From positions 248,001 to 312,000 of the forward strand of contig NZ_JAUCEU010000007.1 of NCBI RefSeq assembly GCF_030348765.1: a stretch of DNA of 64,000 bases, read 5' to 3'. Positions 1-7,959 of this stretch are shown piece after piece (the stretch's first letter is position 1; each line of letters starts with the position of its first letter). The notes beneath the pieces were generated by a model. That model was not told the origin of the DNA, did not search any database, and saw only the letters and a program-made list of their open reading frames with translations. The translations under genes and the position numbers were made by a program. The stretch is from Neobacillus sp. CF12 (GTDB lineage: Bacteria; Bacillota; Bacilli; Bacillales; Cytobacillaceae).

Positions 1-273
1 GCTGACAAGCTTGCTACTATGCTTGATCAGGTAGAAAATACCATTCATCAGTCACCTGAAAGAACGAAATCCGCTATGAATAATTTTATGTACACCGTCG
101 CCATTTCCTACTTGCCGCTCCATGAAAAGGCGGTTGAAACCGCTAAGGCAGTTGGTCCAGTCGAAATGAAGCGGGGGAAGAAAAAAAGCAGTATCTTGCT
201 AGCTTCTGAAAATATCCAAAAGGAATTAGATAGAGGGAAGCTTGGTTTTAAACGCAAATATGTAAGGTGTTAG
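1..273 (+). CDS. DNA alkylation repair (AlkD-like) protein, C-terminal part
   Basis: The reading frame is open to the left edge, so the gene starts outside the window and only about 90 C-terminal residues are visible. The stretch with AMNNFMYTVAISYLPL followed by AKAVGPVEM resembles the C-terminus of DNA alkylation repair proteins made of HEAT-like helical repeats, which excise alkylated purines. The run of basic residues near the end (KRGKKKSS, KRKYVRC) fits DNA binding. It converges on the Lrp-like gene across a shared hairpin. The family call rests on a short tail and is moderately sure. Confidence 0.6.
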   Translation, partial: ADKLATMLDQVENTIHQSPERTKSAMNNFMYTVAISYLPLHEKAVETAKAVGPVEMKRGKKKSSILLASENIQKELDRGKLGFKRKYVRC

Positions 274-334
274 TATTGTTATAGTCGAAACACATAAATG
301 GGAACAAGATTTTAAAACATCAAAATGATTGTAA

Positions 335-390
335 AAAGAGCCATAATGAGCAAGTAGTACTAAAAACTTGCATATGTTAGGCTCTTTCCT
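335..390. terminator. hairpin between convergent genes
   Basis: AAAGAGCC at 335-342 pairs with GGCTCTTT at 380-387, with flanking T/A runs on both sides. It lies between the converging alkylation-repair and Lrp-like genes and could end transcription from both sides. Confidence 0.55.
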
Positions 391-460
391 TTGTTTAGTA
401 TGGATTTCCATATTATTCAAAGCTCTATTTATTAATAATAATGGATAATTTGTAGTTTAC

Positions 461-835
461 CTATTTGTTTAAGCCTATCAAAAATTCATCTAATACCTCA
501 TTGGATGGAAATTTACATTCTAAGAGATAACAGCTATCGCCGCCAATTTTGTAGTTGTTAATTACGTATGGTTCTTGTGTTTTAATGAAAGATAAATAAG
601 GATCATGGTGAGTGCTTTTGGTGTAGATGTTAATCATAGCGTGAACAACATAACCCAATTTATTTTGATTGATATTAATGGTATACCCTTCTATTATTCC
701 GCTATCCTCTAACTTTGCCACTCTTGCTGAAGTTGCTTGACCAGTCAAATGGACTTTCTCACCTAACTCCTTCTTCGTGATACGACTATTCTTAGATAGT
801 TCCTCCAATATACGCATATCGGTATGATCTAACAT
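461..835 (-). CDS. Lrp/AsnC-family transcriptional regulator, C-terminus cut by UAG
   Basis: The N-terminal half is a typical Lrp helix-turn-helix (MLDHTDMRILEELSKNSRIT, then a recognition region with TSARVAKLEDSGII). The second half is the RAM ligand-sensing fold. The start at 835 follows a GAAGGAG ribosome site. The frame ends with a TAG at 461-463 after LIGLNK. The same frame then continues VNYKLSIIINK before a second TAG at 425-427, and this is the usual end of Lrp-family proteins (YxNYKLSIVI). The TAG therefore looks internal, and the full gene would span 425-835. It is divergent from the metallo-hydrolase at 952, a likely target. The loss of 11 residues may or may not matter. Confidence 0.85.
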   Translation of the reverse strand: MLDHTDMRILEELSKNSRITKKELGEKVHLTGQATSARVAKLEDSGIIEGYTININQNKLGYVVHAMINIYTKSTHHDPYLSFIKTQEPYVINNYKIGGDSCYLLECKFPSNEVLDEFLIGLNK

Positions 836-951
836 TGAATCAACTCCTTCATTAATCAAGTAAAACTGACCAAAGACTTGATTTAATCTATGTGACTGTT
901 TATTGAGATAGTATAAACTACATCTAGATGATAGAAAAGGAATTTGAAAAC

Positions 952-1713
952 ATGAATATACAACTAATTCGAAATGCTACACTTGTTGTTCAATATGCAG
1001 AGAAAAAGTTCATAATAGATCCATTTTTAGCAGAGAAGGGGACGTATCCACCATTTCCAAATTCATTAAGACAAGATCAGAATAACCCTTTAGTTAGCTT
1101 ACCATCTACGATTGACAGTATTAGTAAGGATACAGATGCTGTCATTGTCACTCATCTACATTTAGACCACTGGGATGATGCTGCCAAAGATATTTTGCCA
1201 AAAGATATAAAAATGTTTGTGCAGAATGATAAGGATGCGAATGCAATTCGAAACGATGGTTTCCAAAATGTAGAGGTTTTACAAGAAGATACATTATTTG
1301 AAGATATCCAGTTGACGAAAACAAAAGGCGAGCATGGAAAAGGCGAAATGGTAAAATTTGCTGGTGATGTGTGTGGCGTTGTCCTCAAACATCCCAATGA
1401 AAAAACATTATATGTTGCTGGAGATACAGTTTGGTATGATGCGGTTCAAGAGGTGATTGAAACACACAAACCAGAAATTATTGTTGTAAATGGGGGAGAC
1501 AATCAATTCCTACAAGGCGGCTCTCTTGTGATGGGGAAAGAGGATATCTATGAAGTCTATAAGACTGCTCCTAATGCAAAAATTATATCTGTTCATATGG
1601 AAGCTGTAAATCATTGGACATTGTCAAGAGAGGAATTAAGAACCTTTAGTATAGAAAAAGGGATATCTTCGAATATTTTAGTTCCTGTTGATGGGGAATC
1701 ATACCCAATTTAA
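952..1713 (+). CDS. metallo-beta-lactamase-fold hydrolase
   Basis: This is a cytosolic MBL-fold hydrolase of about 253 residues. The metal site THLHLDH (HxHxDH) is followed by a later VAGDT motif and a histidine near SVHMEAVNHW, as in the UPF0173/UlaG-like branch. The start at 952 (MNIQLIRNATLVVQY) is preceded by an AAAAGG site; an in-frame ATG at 928 is less well placed. It is transcribed away from the Lrp-like regulator, which may control it. The substrate cannot be told from sequence. Confidence 0.85.
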   Translation: MNIQLIRNATLVVQYAEKKFIIDPFLAEKGTYPPFPNSLRQDQNNPLVSLPSTIDSISKDTDAVIVTHLHLDHWDDAAKDILPKDIKMFVQNDKDANAIRNDGFQNVEVLQEDTLFEDIQLTKTKGEHGKGEMVKFAGDVCGVVLKHPNEKTLYVAGDTVWYDAVQEVIETHKPEIIVVNGGDNQFLQGGSLVMGKEDIYEVYKTAPNAKIISVHMEAVNHWTLSREELRTFSIEKGISSNILVPVDGESYPI

Positions 1714-1848
1714 GTTAAGTGATGGACAATTTTGCTAAACCAATACACATACTTCAAGAACACTTCCACAGCAAAGAATCAAATTGTGTGTAAAATACAC
1801 GCTAAACTCTTATACTATTATGAGAATCACAAATTGGAGGGAACAAGT

Positions 1849-2547
1849 ATGCATATTGAAATGTGGACTGATTTTGCTTGACCATTTTGCTATATTGGCA
1901 AAAGGCGTCTGGAGGACGCCATTAAACAGATTGACCATCCCATTGAAGTGACATATCGATGCTACGAATTGGATCCATCAATGGGACGTGATATTCAAGA
2001 AAACATTTATGAAGGATTAGCCAAGAAATATGGCATGAGTATAGAGCAAGCAAAGGCAAACACACAAAGAGTGGTACAAATGGCAAAGGAAGTTGGATTG
2101 GATTATCATATGGATACCCTAATCCAAACGAACACTTTTGATGCTCATCGTCTAACCATGTATGCGAAAAGCCAGGGACTCATGAAAGAGATGACAGAAC
2201 GAATTTTACAAGCGTATTTTACCGAATCGAAACATATTGGAGACCATGAAACCTTAACGGAGTTGGCGGTTGAAGTAGGGTTGAAACGGGATGATGTGGC
2301 TAAAATGCTCGCAAGTGATGAAATGACGGACGTTGTACGTGCAGATGAGCAAACAGCTAAACAATATGGCGTTACTGGTGTCCCATTTTTTCTTATTAAT
2401 AAAAAATATGCCCTTACAGGTGCTCAGCCAGCCGAGACGTTTGTCCAGGCATTGAGAAAAGTGATTGCAGAGGATGAAATCACCGTTTTAAACAGCCAAG
2501 AAGCTCTAAATTGTGATGATGATGGCTGTGAAATACCTGAAAAGTAA
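1849..2547 (+). CDS. FrnE/DsbA-like thiol oxidoreductase with UGA at first active-site Cys
   Basis: This is a 232-codon DsbA-superfamily protein of the FrnE type. The ATG at 1849 sits seven bases after GGAGGG and begins MHIEMWTDFA. Codon 11 (1879-1881) is TGA, followed by PFCYIGKRRLE. Relatives read DFxCPFCYIGKRRLE, so the TGA replaces the first Cys of the CPFC redox site. The frame then stays open for 221 codons and keeps all family features, including the cis-proline loop GVTGVPFF. An extra Cys pair (NCDDDGC) lies near the end. No credible ribosome site lies downstream of the TGA. A perfect stem-loop 22 bases after the TGA resembles a bacterial SECIS element. Selenocysteine (UPFC) is the favoured reading; a nonsense mutation or sequencing error is the alternative. 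Confidence 0.8.
1904..1920 (+). promoter_or_regulatory. candidate bacterial SECIS hairpin in the FrnE-like gene
   Basis: GGCGTC (1904-1909) and GACGCC (1915-1920) form a perfect six-pair GC-rich stem around the five-base loop TGGAG. The apical loop begins 28 bases after the UGA and has G at its second and third positions. That fits the published bacterial SECIS model: a short apical loop with an early G, about 16-37 nt from the UGA. Confidence 0.6.
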
Positions 2548-2611
2548 TTGGCAGGTTGGCTAGGTAATCCACAATCACTTTGAATCCAAGAGTATATTGA
2601 TTAATGGTAAA

Positions 2612-2648
2612 GCCCCAAATTTCAAATTTAGAAATTTGGGGCTTATTT
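2612..2648 (+). terminator. rho-independent terminator of the FrnE-like gene
   Basis: GCCCCAAATTT (2612-2622) pairs perfectly with AAATTTGGGGC (2632-2642) and is followed by TTATTTG. Confidence 0.8.
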
Positions 2649-2687
2649 GTAAGCAGGCCACACTTTTGTATTTTATGTATGATTACT

Positions 2688-3314
2688 TTAAAGTTCCTTT
2701 TTACATTTTACCATTATAAAATTTATCGAAGGTTTATTTTCCATGTTCTTATTTGGTTCGTCAATTTCTGAAAACTCTACCAGTCCATATCTCTCAAAGT
2801 CTTGTTTTATGGAGTCAGAATCATAAAAAAACATTTTCACGCCTTCCATAATCTCAAAGTAGTCTTTGTCCAGTTGTTTGCCTTTTCCAAACATCGGAGC
2901 TTTTTTTGAAACAGTTGTAAAAATCATATATCCATTTGGCTTTAACTGATTATAGCAATCTTTAATGAACTTCTCTCTGTCAGATTTATTCAATAAGTGA
3001 AGAAGTGCATAGGAAAAGATACCGTCATAAAGTTTGTTGTCAAAAGGCATATCTGTTACCGAACCATTAAAAATACCAATATCAAGCCCGTTTTGTCTCG
3101 CCATTTCAATCGCTGTTTTTGAAATTTCAATGCCTGTTACATTTATTCCATTGTCCAAAAATATCTTTGCATTTCTACCATATCCAATACCTGGTATCAG
3201 TATGTCCTTGACATTCCTTTCAATGAAAAAGTCCTTTGTCAAGATTGCGGAGTCTGACGGTTCAAATCCCCACATCGTTTGTTTTTCTATAAAACTTGAT
3301 TCCCAAAATTCCAT
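2688..3314 (-). CDS. class I SAM-dependent methyltransferase
   Basis: A 208-residue cytosolic methyltransferase. The SAM-binding region appears as DILIPGIGYGRNAKIF followed by an acidic residue at the end of strand 2 (VTGIEIS), and FSYALLHLL matches motif IV. The opening (EFWESSFIEKQTMWGFEPSDSA) and overall size resemble the TehB/thiopurine-methyltransferase-like group seen in Bacillus. It lies downstream of the YqxD gene on the same strand, separated by a long perfect palindrome. The substrate is unknown. Confidence 0.8.
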   Translation of the reverse strand: MEFWESSFIEKQTMWGFEPSDSAILTKDFFIERNVKDILIPGIGYGRNAKIFLDNGINVTGIEISKTAIEMARQNGLDIGIFNGSVTDMPFDNKLYDGIFSYALLHLLNKSDREKFIKDCYNQLKPNGYMIFTTVSKKAPMFGKGKQLDKDYFEIMEGVKMFFYDSDSIKQDFERYGLVEFSEIDEPNKNMENKPSINFIMVKCKKEL

Positions 3315-3348
3315 GCTATTTTTATCTCCTTTCGCTTTTATTTAAATG

Positions 3349-3382
3349 GGATATGCAAGCTTGATACCAAGCTTGCATATCC
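3349..3382. repeat. perfect 15-bp palindrome upstream of the methyltransferase
   Basis: GGATATGCAAGCTTG (3349-3363) and its exact reverse complement (3368-3382) flank the 4-base loop ATAC. There is no clear T-run on either side. It lies 35 bases upstream of the methyltransferase start on the minus strand, so it could be an operator, an intercistronic RNA hairpin, or a weak terminator for the YqxD gene. Confidence 0.7.
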
Positions 3383-3442
3383 TTAAACTCCAATAATTAA
3401 AATTCCCCAATCACAGTTCTTCTAAATTATATACAAGTAGGG

Positions 3443-3886
3443 TTAACGTGAAATCGCACTTTTAAATAGTTCCTTAAATTTCTCCTTATCTTCTGCAGTA
3501 AATGGTTTTGGCCCCTTTGTACGCTTTCCGCCTTTTCGCGCCATAGCGCTTAAATAACGTGTTTGTAATAGCTGGTCAATGTTATCATTTGTATAGGTAT
3601 ATCCAGTATGGTGAAGAACCGTACATCCTTTTGCTAAACCTAGCGATGCAAGGCCATAATCTTGCGTGACGATGATATCTCCTTTTGCCGCTAATTTCAT
3701 AATTCGATAATCCGCAGCATCAGCCCCAGAATCAACATAAATGGTTTCTACGCCTGGTGGTTGTTCAGCACTCGAAAAATGAGAAAAGCTGGTTACAAGG
3801 ATAACAGGAATAGTAGATTTCGTACCTTCAGAGATAATAATATCTTTTACTGGACAAGCATCAGCATCAACATAAATTTTCATCAT
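3443..3886 (-). CDS. yqxD: YaiI/YqxD family (UPF0178) protein
   Basis: This 147-residue protein begins [18 protein letters not shown], the hallmark of the YaiI/YqxD (DUF188) family. That family has a PIN/NYN-like nuclease fold, but its activity is not established. Conserved acidic residues are visible in [20 protein letters not shown] and [11 protein letters not shown]. The length is as usual for the family. The Lys-rich [12 protein letters not shown] segment near the end is also typical. GGGAGA precedes the ATG. It stands alone or is weakly linked to the downstream methyltransferase. Confidence 0.88.
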   Translation of the reverse strand: MMKIYVDADACPVKDIIISEGTKSTIPVILVTSFSHFSSAEQPPGVETIYVDSGADAADYRIMKLAAKGDIIVTQDYGLASLGLAKGCTVLHHTGYTYTNDNIDQLLQTRYLSAMARKGGKRTKGPKPFTAEDKEKFKELFKSAISR

Positions 3887-4005
3887 ATTTCTCCCGTAAA
3901 TAAGTTTGAGTTGAGTTTAATGTCAGATGTACCTTTTGTCAAACCATACAGATACATGAGCATTAATATGTATCTGGCAAATCGTCAATGATACAATCAA
4001 ATTTC

Positions 4006-4031
4006 TGTAACTTTTTTTAAGGTAAAACGAT
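4006..4031 (+). promoter_or_regulatory. candidate ECF-type autoregulatory promoter
   Basis: TGTAAC (4006-4011), a 16-base spacer and CGAT (4028-4031) resemble the -35/-10 pair recognised by Bacillus ECF sigma factors of the SigX/SigV/SigM group. It lies 37 bases before the sigma gene start, as expected for autoregulation. Confidence 0.5.
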
Positions 4032-4067
4032 TAATAGATGAATAATTCAATCTAAGGGGGGAAAAGA

Positions 4068-4607
4068 TTGTTTGATTTAGAGAATTTGGAAGAAAGAATC
4101 AGCGAAATTTATCATCGTCATTATTTAGATGTTTATAGATTCCTTATTTGTTTTTCGGGGAATCAAGATGAAGCGGAGGATATGACTCAAGAAGTATTTA
4201 TTCGTGTACTGAAAAACATATCAACCTTTAATGGTACTAGTAATCTCAAAACTTGGATTTTTTCAATCGCCAAACATGTGGCAATTGACCATTATAGAAA
4301 GAAGAGGTTTTCCTCTATTTTTAAAGAGGGATTTTTCAAGCATATCGTTTCAAAGGAAAAAGGACCAACTGAATTAGTTGAACTCAGTGAAATGCAACAG
4401 CTCGTGCAAGAAGCAATCTCAAAATTAAAACCCACCTATAGAACAGTCGTTTTGCTTAGAGGAATAAATGGATTTTCAATAAAAGAAACAGCTGAAATCC
4501 TCAATTGCAGTGATTCCAAGGTCAAAGTAGATTATCACAGAGCATTAAAAGACCTAAAAAAGAAATTGAATATAGATGTAGAGGAGGTAATTGGAAATGC
4601 AAACTGA
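4068..4607 (+). CDS. ECF (extracytoplasmic function) RNA polymerase sigma factor
   Basis: A 179-residue sigma-70 family protein. Region 2 is visible as YHRHYLDVYRFLICF followed by DEAEDMTQEVFIRVLKN and the -10 recognition stretch TWIFSIAKHVAIDHYRKKR. Region 4 is AISKLKPTYRTVVLLRGINGFSIKETAEIL with the helix-turn-helix (SDSKVKVDYHRALKDLKK). The start is TTG at 4068, right after GGGGGGAAAAGA. The end overlaps the next gene by 11 bases, so the two are translationally coupled. The membrane protein that follows is the likely anti-sigma factor. Confidence 0.93.
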   Translation: MFDLENLEERISEIYHRHYLDVYRFLICFSGNQDEAEDMTQEVFIRVLKNISTFNGTSNLKTWIFSIAKHVAIDHYRKKRFSSIFKEGFFKHIVSKEKGPTELVELSEMQQLVQEAISKLKPTYRTVVLLRGINGFSIKETAEILNCSDSKVKVDYHRALKDLKKKLNIDVEEVIGNAN

Positions 4608-5289
4608 TAAAGATTTGTTCAACCTAATTAAAGAATCGTATCCTTTACAGCCAAGGAAGGAGTTTGTTTCATCAACTGAAGTTAAACTTAGACAACGTGC
4701 ACAGAAAATGACTAAAAAGCACATGATGAAACGGTTATCGTTTGTATCCAGTGGATTACTATTGTGTGTCCTTGCCTTTTCATGGTTTTTCTTTTTTAGT
4801 GGAAAGGATATTGTTTTAGATACTCTCACTTCACTGGGAGAAAAGGAAACGAAAACTCAAGATGAAAATATACCGACAATTGAAGCTGTATTAGAGAATA
4901 CTCTTACAGGACCAAGTGATGAATTGAATCAAATATTGAATGAGACGGAATGGATTGAACCTTTACGGCAATATGAAGAAACTCGATATAAAGAATATTT
5001 TGCCGATGATACTTCCTACCAAGATTTCGTTAATAGTTATGGTTCAGTATTAATGATTGAACCGATGAGAAGCCATTACACATTAAAGGTGAAAAAGATT
5101 GAATACGAAAAAATAGATTCCAAAGATATGGTTTATAATTTTTCAGTAGAATTACAGTACCAAAAAGAAGGCAGTGAATTATCTGAAGTTGCAACGGTGA
5201 ATGGTCAAGCGAATTTAACTGAAGAACATAAAATAGAAGGTATGATTATTCGCTATGAAAAACTATGGGGAACCTGGTTTAATGAATGA
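4597..5289 (+). CDS. probable anti-sigma factor, single-pass membrane protein
   Basis: This roughly 230-residue protein has a short cytosolic N-terminus, one membrane segment near residues 50-67 (LSFVSSGLLLCVLAFSWFFF) and an acidic extracellular domain. GAGGAGG at 4581-4587 supports the ATG at 4597, inside the end of the sigma gene. Layout, overlap and topology are those of an ECF anti-sigma factor. No zinc-binding ZAS motif (HxxxCxxC) is visible, and the extracellular part is not one I recognise. Function is inferred from position. Confidence 0.7.
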   Translation: MQTDKDLFNLIKESYPLQPRKEFVSSTEVKLRQRAQKMTKKHMMKRLSFVSSGLLLCVLAFSWFFFFSGKDIVLDTLTSLGEKETKTQDENIPTIEAVLENTLTGPSDELNQILNETEWIEPLRQYEETRYKEYFADDTSYQDFVNSYGSVLMIEPMRSHYTLKVKKIEYEKIDSKDMVYNFSVELQYQKEGSELSEVATVNGQANLTEEHKIEGMIIRYEKLWGTWFNE

Positions 5290-5315
5290 ATAACTTAACC
5301 AATATTTGCATTAGT

Positions 5316-5348
5316 AAAAACGTTCAGAATTTAATCTGAACGTTTTTA
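5316..5348. terminator. bidirectional terminator after the sigma operon
   Basis: CGTTCAGA (5321-5328) pairs with TCTGAACG (5335-5342), flanked by AAAAA on the left and TTTTT on the right. It can serve both the sigma operon and the opposing tatA gene. Confidence 0.8.
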
Positions 5349-5379
5349 CTTTCCATTTTATATTACCTGATTGTTTTCT

Positions 5380-5556
5380 TTATTTTTCTTTTTCACGATT
5401 GTGACTTTCATCCAGTATCCCTTTTGTTGATTGTTTAAATTCTCTTAGTGTTGAGCCGAATGCTCTTCCGATTTCTGGTAACTTGGAAGGACCAAAAATA
5501 ATAAGGGCGAGCGTTACAATTAGTATTAAACCTGGTATTCCAATATTTTGAAGCAT
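5380..5556 (-). CDS. tatA: twin-arginine translocase subunit TatA
   Basis: A 58-residue protein with the standard TatA layout. It begins [19 protein letters not shown] (membrane helix), followed by the hinge [21 protein letters not shown] (amphipathic helix) and a charged tail ending HNREKEK. GGAGGG precedes the ATG. TatA/TatE oligomers form the pore that exports folded proteins. It lies downstream of a ZIP transporter and a multicopper-oxidase-like gene whose product carries a Tat signal (SRRDILK), so this tatA is probably dedicated to that exported oxidase. No tatC lies nearby. Confidence 0.92.
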   Translation of the reverse strand: MLQNIGIPGLILIVTLALIIFGPSKLPEIGRAFGSTLREFKQSTKGILDESHNREKEK

Positions 5557-5641
5557 AGTTTCCCTCCTCTTTGAATCACATTTTTACAATAGATTCTGCA
5601 ATAAACTCGTTTAGTTCCATTTTTAATTGACATTGTTACAA

Positions 5642-6817
5642 CTAAAATTTTACAAAAAAAGCTGTAAAATACATGATTAATATTCCGAGTGTAAATCCCG
5701 CAAAATTCATCCACGATACGAAAGGTTCATTATTCTTTTTGTGATCTTCTATAAGCATTTTGGAAATAACGAAGATAACCTGTAATATAGCACCTGCACC
5801 AATACCTAAAAATACTGCACCCCATATTGGTGAGAAGATAAATCCTCCGAACCAAGTTCCCAAAATCGCAGGGGCACCTGCAATAGTTCCTAATAACACA
5901 AATTGGCTTATCTTTGGCTTAGTTGTTAACAATGGTGCAGCAATCCCAATCCCCTCCGTGATATTATGCAGGGTAAAACCGATGATTAAAAACGTACCTA
6001 ACGCGACTTCACCAAGTGCAAAAGAAGAACCAATCGCCAATCCTTCACCAAAATTATGAAGTCCAATCCCTGTTGCCATCAATAATGCAATTCCTAGTGG
6101 TGAGTACCCATTGCGTTTTTGCCTTTTTTGTTGGTACTGGTCAAATCCAATCAATAGGAGAAAAGAAAGGACGGTGCTAATAATTACTACCATGTTTCCT
6201 TGAAATACAGAGGGTGCTTCAGCTCCAATTTCAAATCCATCAAATAACGTCCCAAAAAATAAGAATAGTAGGAGACCAACAGTAAGTGCAAGGATCGCAT
6301 TAATCCAACTTTTCTTCATACGTTTCATAAATGGATACCATAATAGACCTAATGTAATGGGAACAATGCCTACATAAAATCCAATAAATCCGTAATTCAA
6401 TACATTTTCCCATGAAAATTCAGGAGTTAAGGTGGCTACATCAATTGTTGCTTCCGTTATAATTCCATTTTCAGATAGTAATAGAATGGTATGGGGGTCA
6501 CCTTCAACCCATGGATAATTAATAGTTACCTTAGCATCATCGAACCGATTAAGAGTAGAATCTGGGGTCATGGAAAAAGTCCATACAGAATCATCAACAA
6601 TCACTTGAGATATGGTCAATGTGTCTGGTCCTGTATTACTTACATTAAGCTCAAATCCTGATGGAACAATTTTTATTTGTTCAACGTTTAACACTTCAAT
6701 TGGAGCAGCAGGATCCCGTTCTACGCCAGCCCCATTTTTAAATACCCATCCTAACACCAGCAGTAACAGAACTAGAGGAATTAGAAAGGTAATCAGCCAT
6801 TTTACTTTCATAATCAT
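5642..6817 (-). CDS. ZIP-family metal transporter with N-terminal extracytoplasmic domain
   Basis: A 391-residue integral membrane protein. After a first membrane segment, residues about 30-135 form a beta-rich domain predicted to lie outside the cell (VLNVEQIKIVPSGFELNVSNTG, ISQVIVDDSVW). The C-terminal ZIP domain carries the metal-site motifs GLHNFGEG and TLHNITEGIGIA on successive helices, the ZIP signature for Zn/Fe/Mn transport. GGAG precedes the ATG at 6817. It sits 12 bases after the multicopper-oxidase-like gene and upstream of tatA, apparently one operon. Direction and metal are not certain; ZIP proteins usually import. Confidence 0.85.
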   Translation of the reverse strand: MIMKVKWLITFLIPLVLLLLVLGWVFKNGAGVERDPAAPIEVLNVEQIKIVPSGFELNVSNTGPDTLTISQVIVDDSVWTFSMTPDSTLNRFDDAKVTINYPWVEGDPHTILLLSENGIITEATIDVATLTPEFSWENVLNYGFIGFYVGIVPITLGLLWYPFMKRMKKSWINAILALTVGLLLFLFFGTLFDGFEIGAEAPSVFQGNMVVIISTVLSFLLLIGFDQYQQKRQKRNGYSPLGIALLMATGIGLHNFGEGLAIGSSFALGEVALGTFLIIGFTLHNITEGIGIAAPLLTTKPKISQFVLLGTIAGAPAILGTWFGGFIFSPIWGAVFLGIGAGAILQVIFVISKMLIEDHKKNNEPFVSWMNFAGFTLGILIMYFTAFFVKF

Positions 6818-6829
6818 TTACACTCCTTT

Positions 6830-7843
6830 CTATTCAACTTCAAAAAATCCCATCCAGCCCAGCTCCGCAAATTCACTTACATGAGCGTGAAACATATATC
6901 TCCCCTTGTATGGAAAACGAACCTCAAGAATCCCGCGTTCTCCTTGGCATTGCATAATAGTATCGGTAAATTGAGAGGGGTTATCATTTCTACCTGTTGG
7001 AATATAGGTGAAATAGTTAGCGTGTAAATGAAATGAGTTTAGTAAGTCAAACTCTGTTAAATTGCTCAAATAAATACGGACAAGCTCATCCTTCTTGATT
7101 TTAATGGGATGATTCATAAACGCAAATGCGTAGCCATTTACCGTATAAAATTCATTTGCACCGTCCAAATCCAAATCAAATGCATTCATAACCATATTCA
7201 TTTCCAAAGCTGGTTCCCTTGGTGTTTTTGGATCAATTATAAAATTTCCGTATAAACCTTTATGAATATGTCGGGCCAACGGTAATACATGGCAATGATA
7301 AATTTGTAAACCATACGGCTTTGCTTCAAATTCATAGGTGAAGGATTGACCTGGAGCAATAGCTTCTAACCCATCCATCTCAGGCGGGTGAATCCCATGA
7401 AAATGAATAGAGTGAGGGTGGCTGCCCTGATTAACAAAATGAAACCTTAAAAGGTCCCCTTCGGTACAACGAAAGGTTGGTCCTGGAATCGTTCCATTGT
7501 AGGTCCATCCTGGAAACTTAATTCCTTTTGCAATTTCAATTTCCTTATCAATTGCGACAACTTCATATTCTCGTAAAGTCTTACCATCTGGAAGTTTTGT
7601 CACTTTTCCATAATCAAATTCGGTTAAGAGACGTTCAGCCATTTTATAACCTTCTGTTTTTTCCGAATCATGCATAGTAGTGTGATTTGTGGAATGACTA
7701 CTGTGACTCGATGTATGACTGTCTGCATGAACCACATTAGAGAATGGTGCAACTTTATTTAAATAAATACTTCCTGCTATCCCCAATGCCCCAGTGGTTC
7801 CAATCTTTAAAATATCTCGCCTAGAAATTTTTTTGTCTGCCAT
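6830..7843 (-). CDS. Tat-exported multicopper-oxidase-like protein
   Basis: This 337-residue cupredoxin protein starts at 7843 after GAGGAGG. It begins MADKKISRRDILKIGTTGA: a twin-arginine SRRDILK followed by a hydrophobic stretch. A His-rich linker (HTSSHSSHSTNHTTMHDSEK) follows. Copper-ligand motifs are HSIHFHGIHPPE, YHCHVLPLARHIHKG, FHLHANYF and MFHAHVSEFAE, giving the four HxH elements of a two-domain laccase/nitrite-reductase-like fold. The terminal HCHIxxHxxxGM-type motif appears as FHAHVSEFAELGWMG, so a type 1 Cys is missing there although YHCH has one. It probably oxidises metal ions or phenolics at the cell surface. It is divergent from cadC. Confidence 0.85.
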   Translation of the reverse strand: MADKKISRRDILKIGTTGALGIAGSIYLNKVAPFSNVVHADSHTSSHSSHSTNHTTMHDSEKTEGYKMAERLLTEFDYGKVTKLPDGKTLREYEVVAIDKEIEIAKGIKFPGWTYNGTIPGPTFRCTEGDLLRFHFVNQGSHPHSIHFHGIHPPEMDGLEAIAPGQSFTYEFEAKPYGLQIYHCHVLPLARHIHKGLYGNFIIDPKTPREPALEMNMVMNAFDLDLDGANEFYTVNGYAFAFMNHPIKIKKDELVRIYLSNLTEFDLLNSFHLHANYFTYIPTGRNDNPSQFTDTIMQCQGERGILEVRFPYKGRYMFHAHVSEFAELGWMGFFEVE

Positions 7844-7959
7844 TCTTTGACCTCCTCTTAAAAAGTTTCCCTGATGCAATTTTATTTGTATATGCCAATA
7901 CTCTATGCCACGGACAATCTTTTTGTCAATCACCAAATGATGATTTTTTATAAAAACAT

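Noticed and set aside
1152..1397. Minus-strand frame inside the metallo-hydrolase gene
   Set aside because: A shadow of the real plus-strand gene with no family features. The same applies to the other long antisense frames inside clear genes (for example 10150-10557 in cadA).
1948..2547. GTG at 1948 as start of a shorter FrnE-like protein
   Set aside because: There is no ribosome site, and it would lose the redox motif. The ATG at 1849 has a strong site.
6612..6884. Plus-strand frame across the ZIP gene start
   Set aside because: Antisense to two well-supported minus-strand genes with good ribosome sites.
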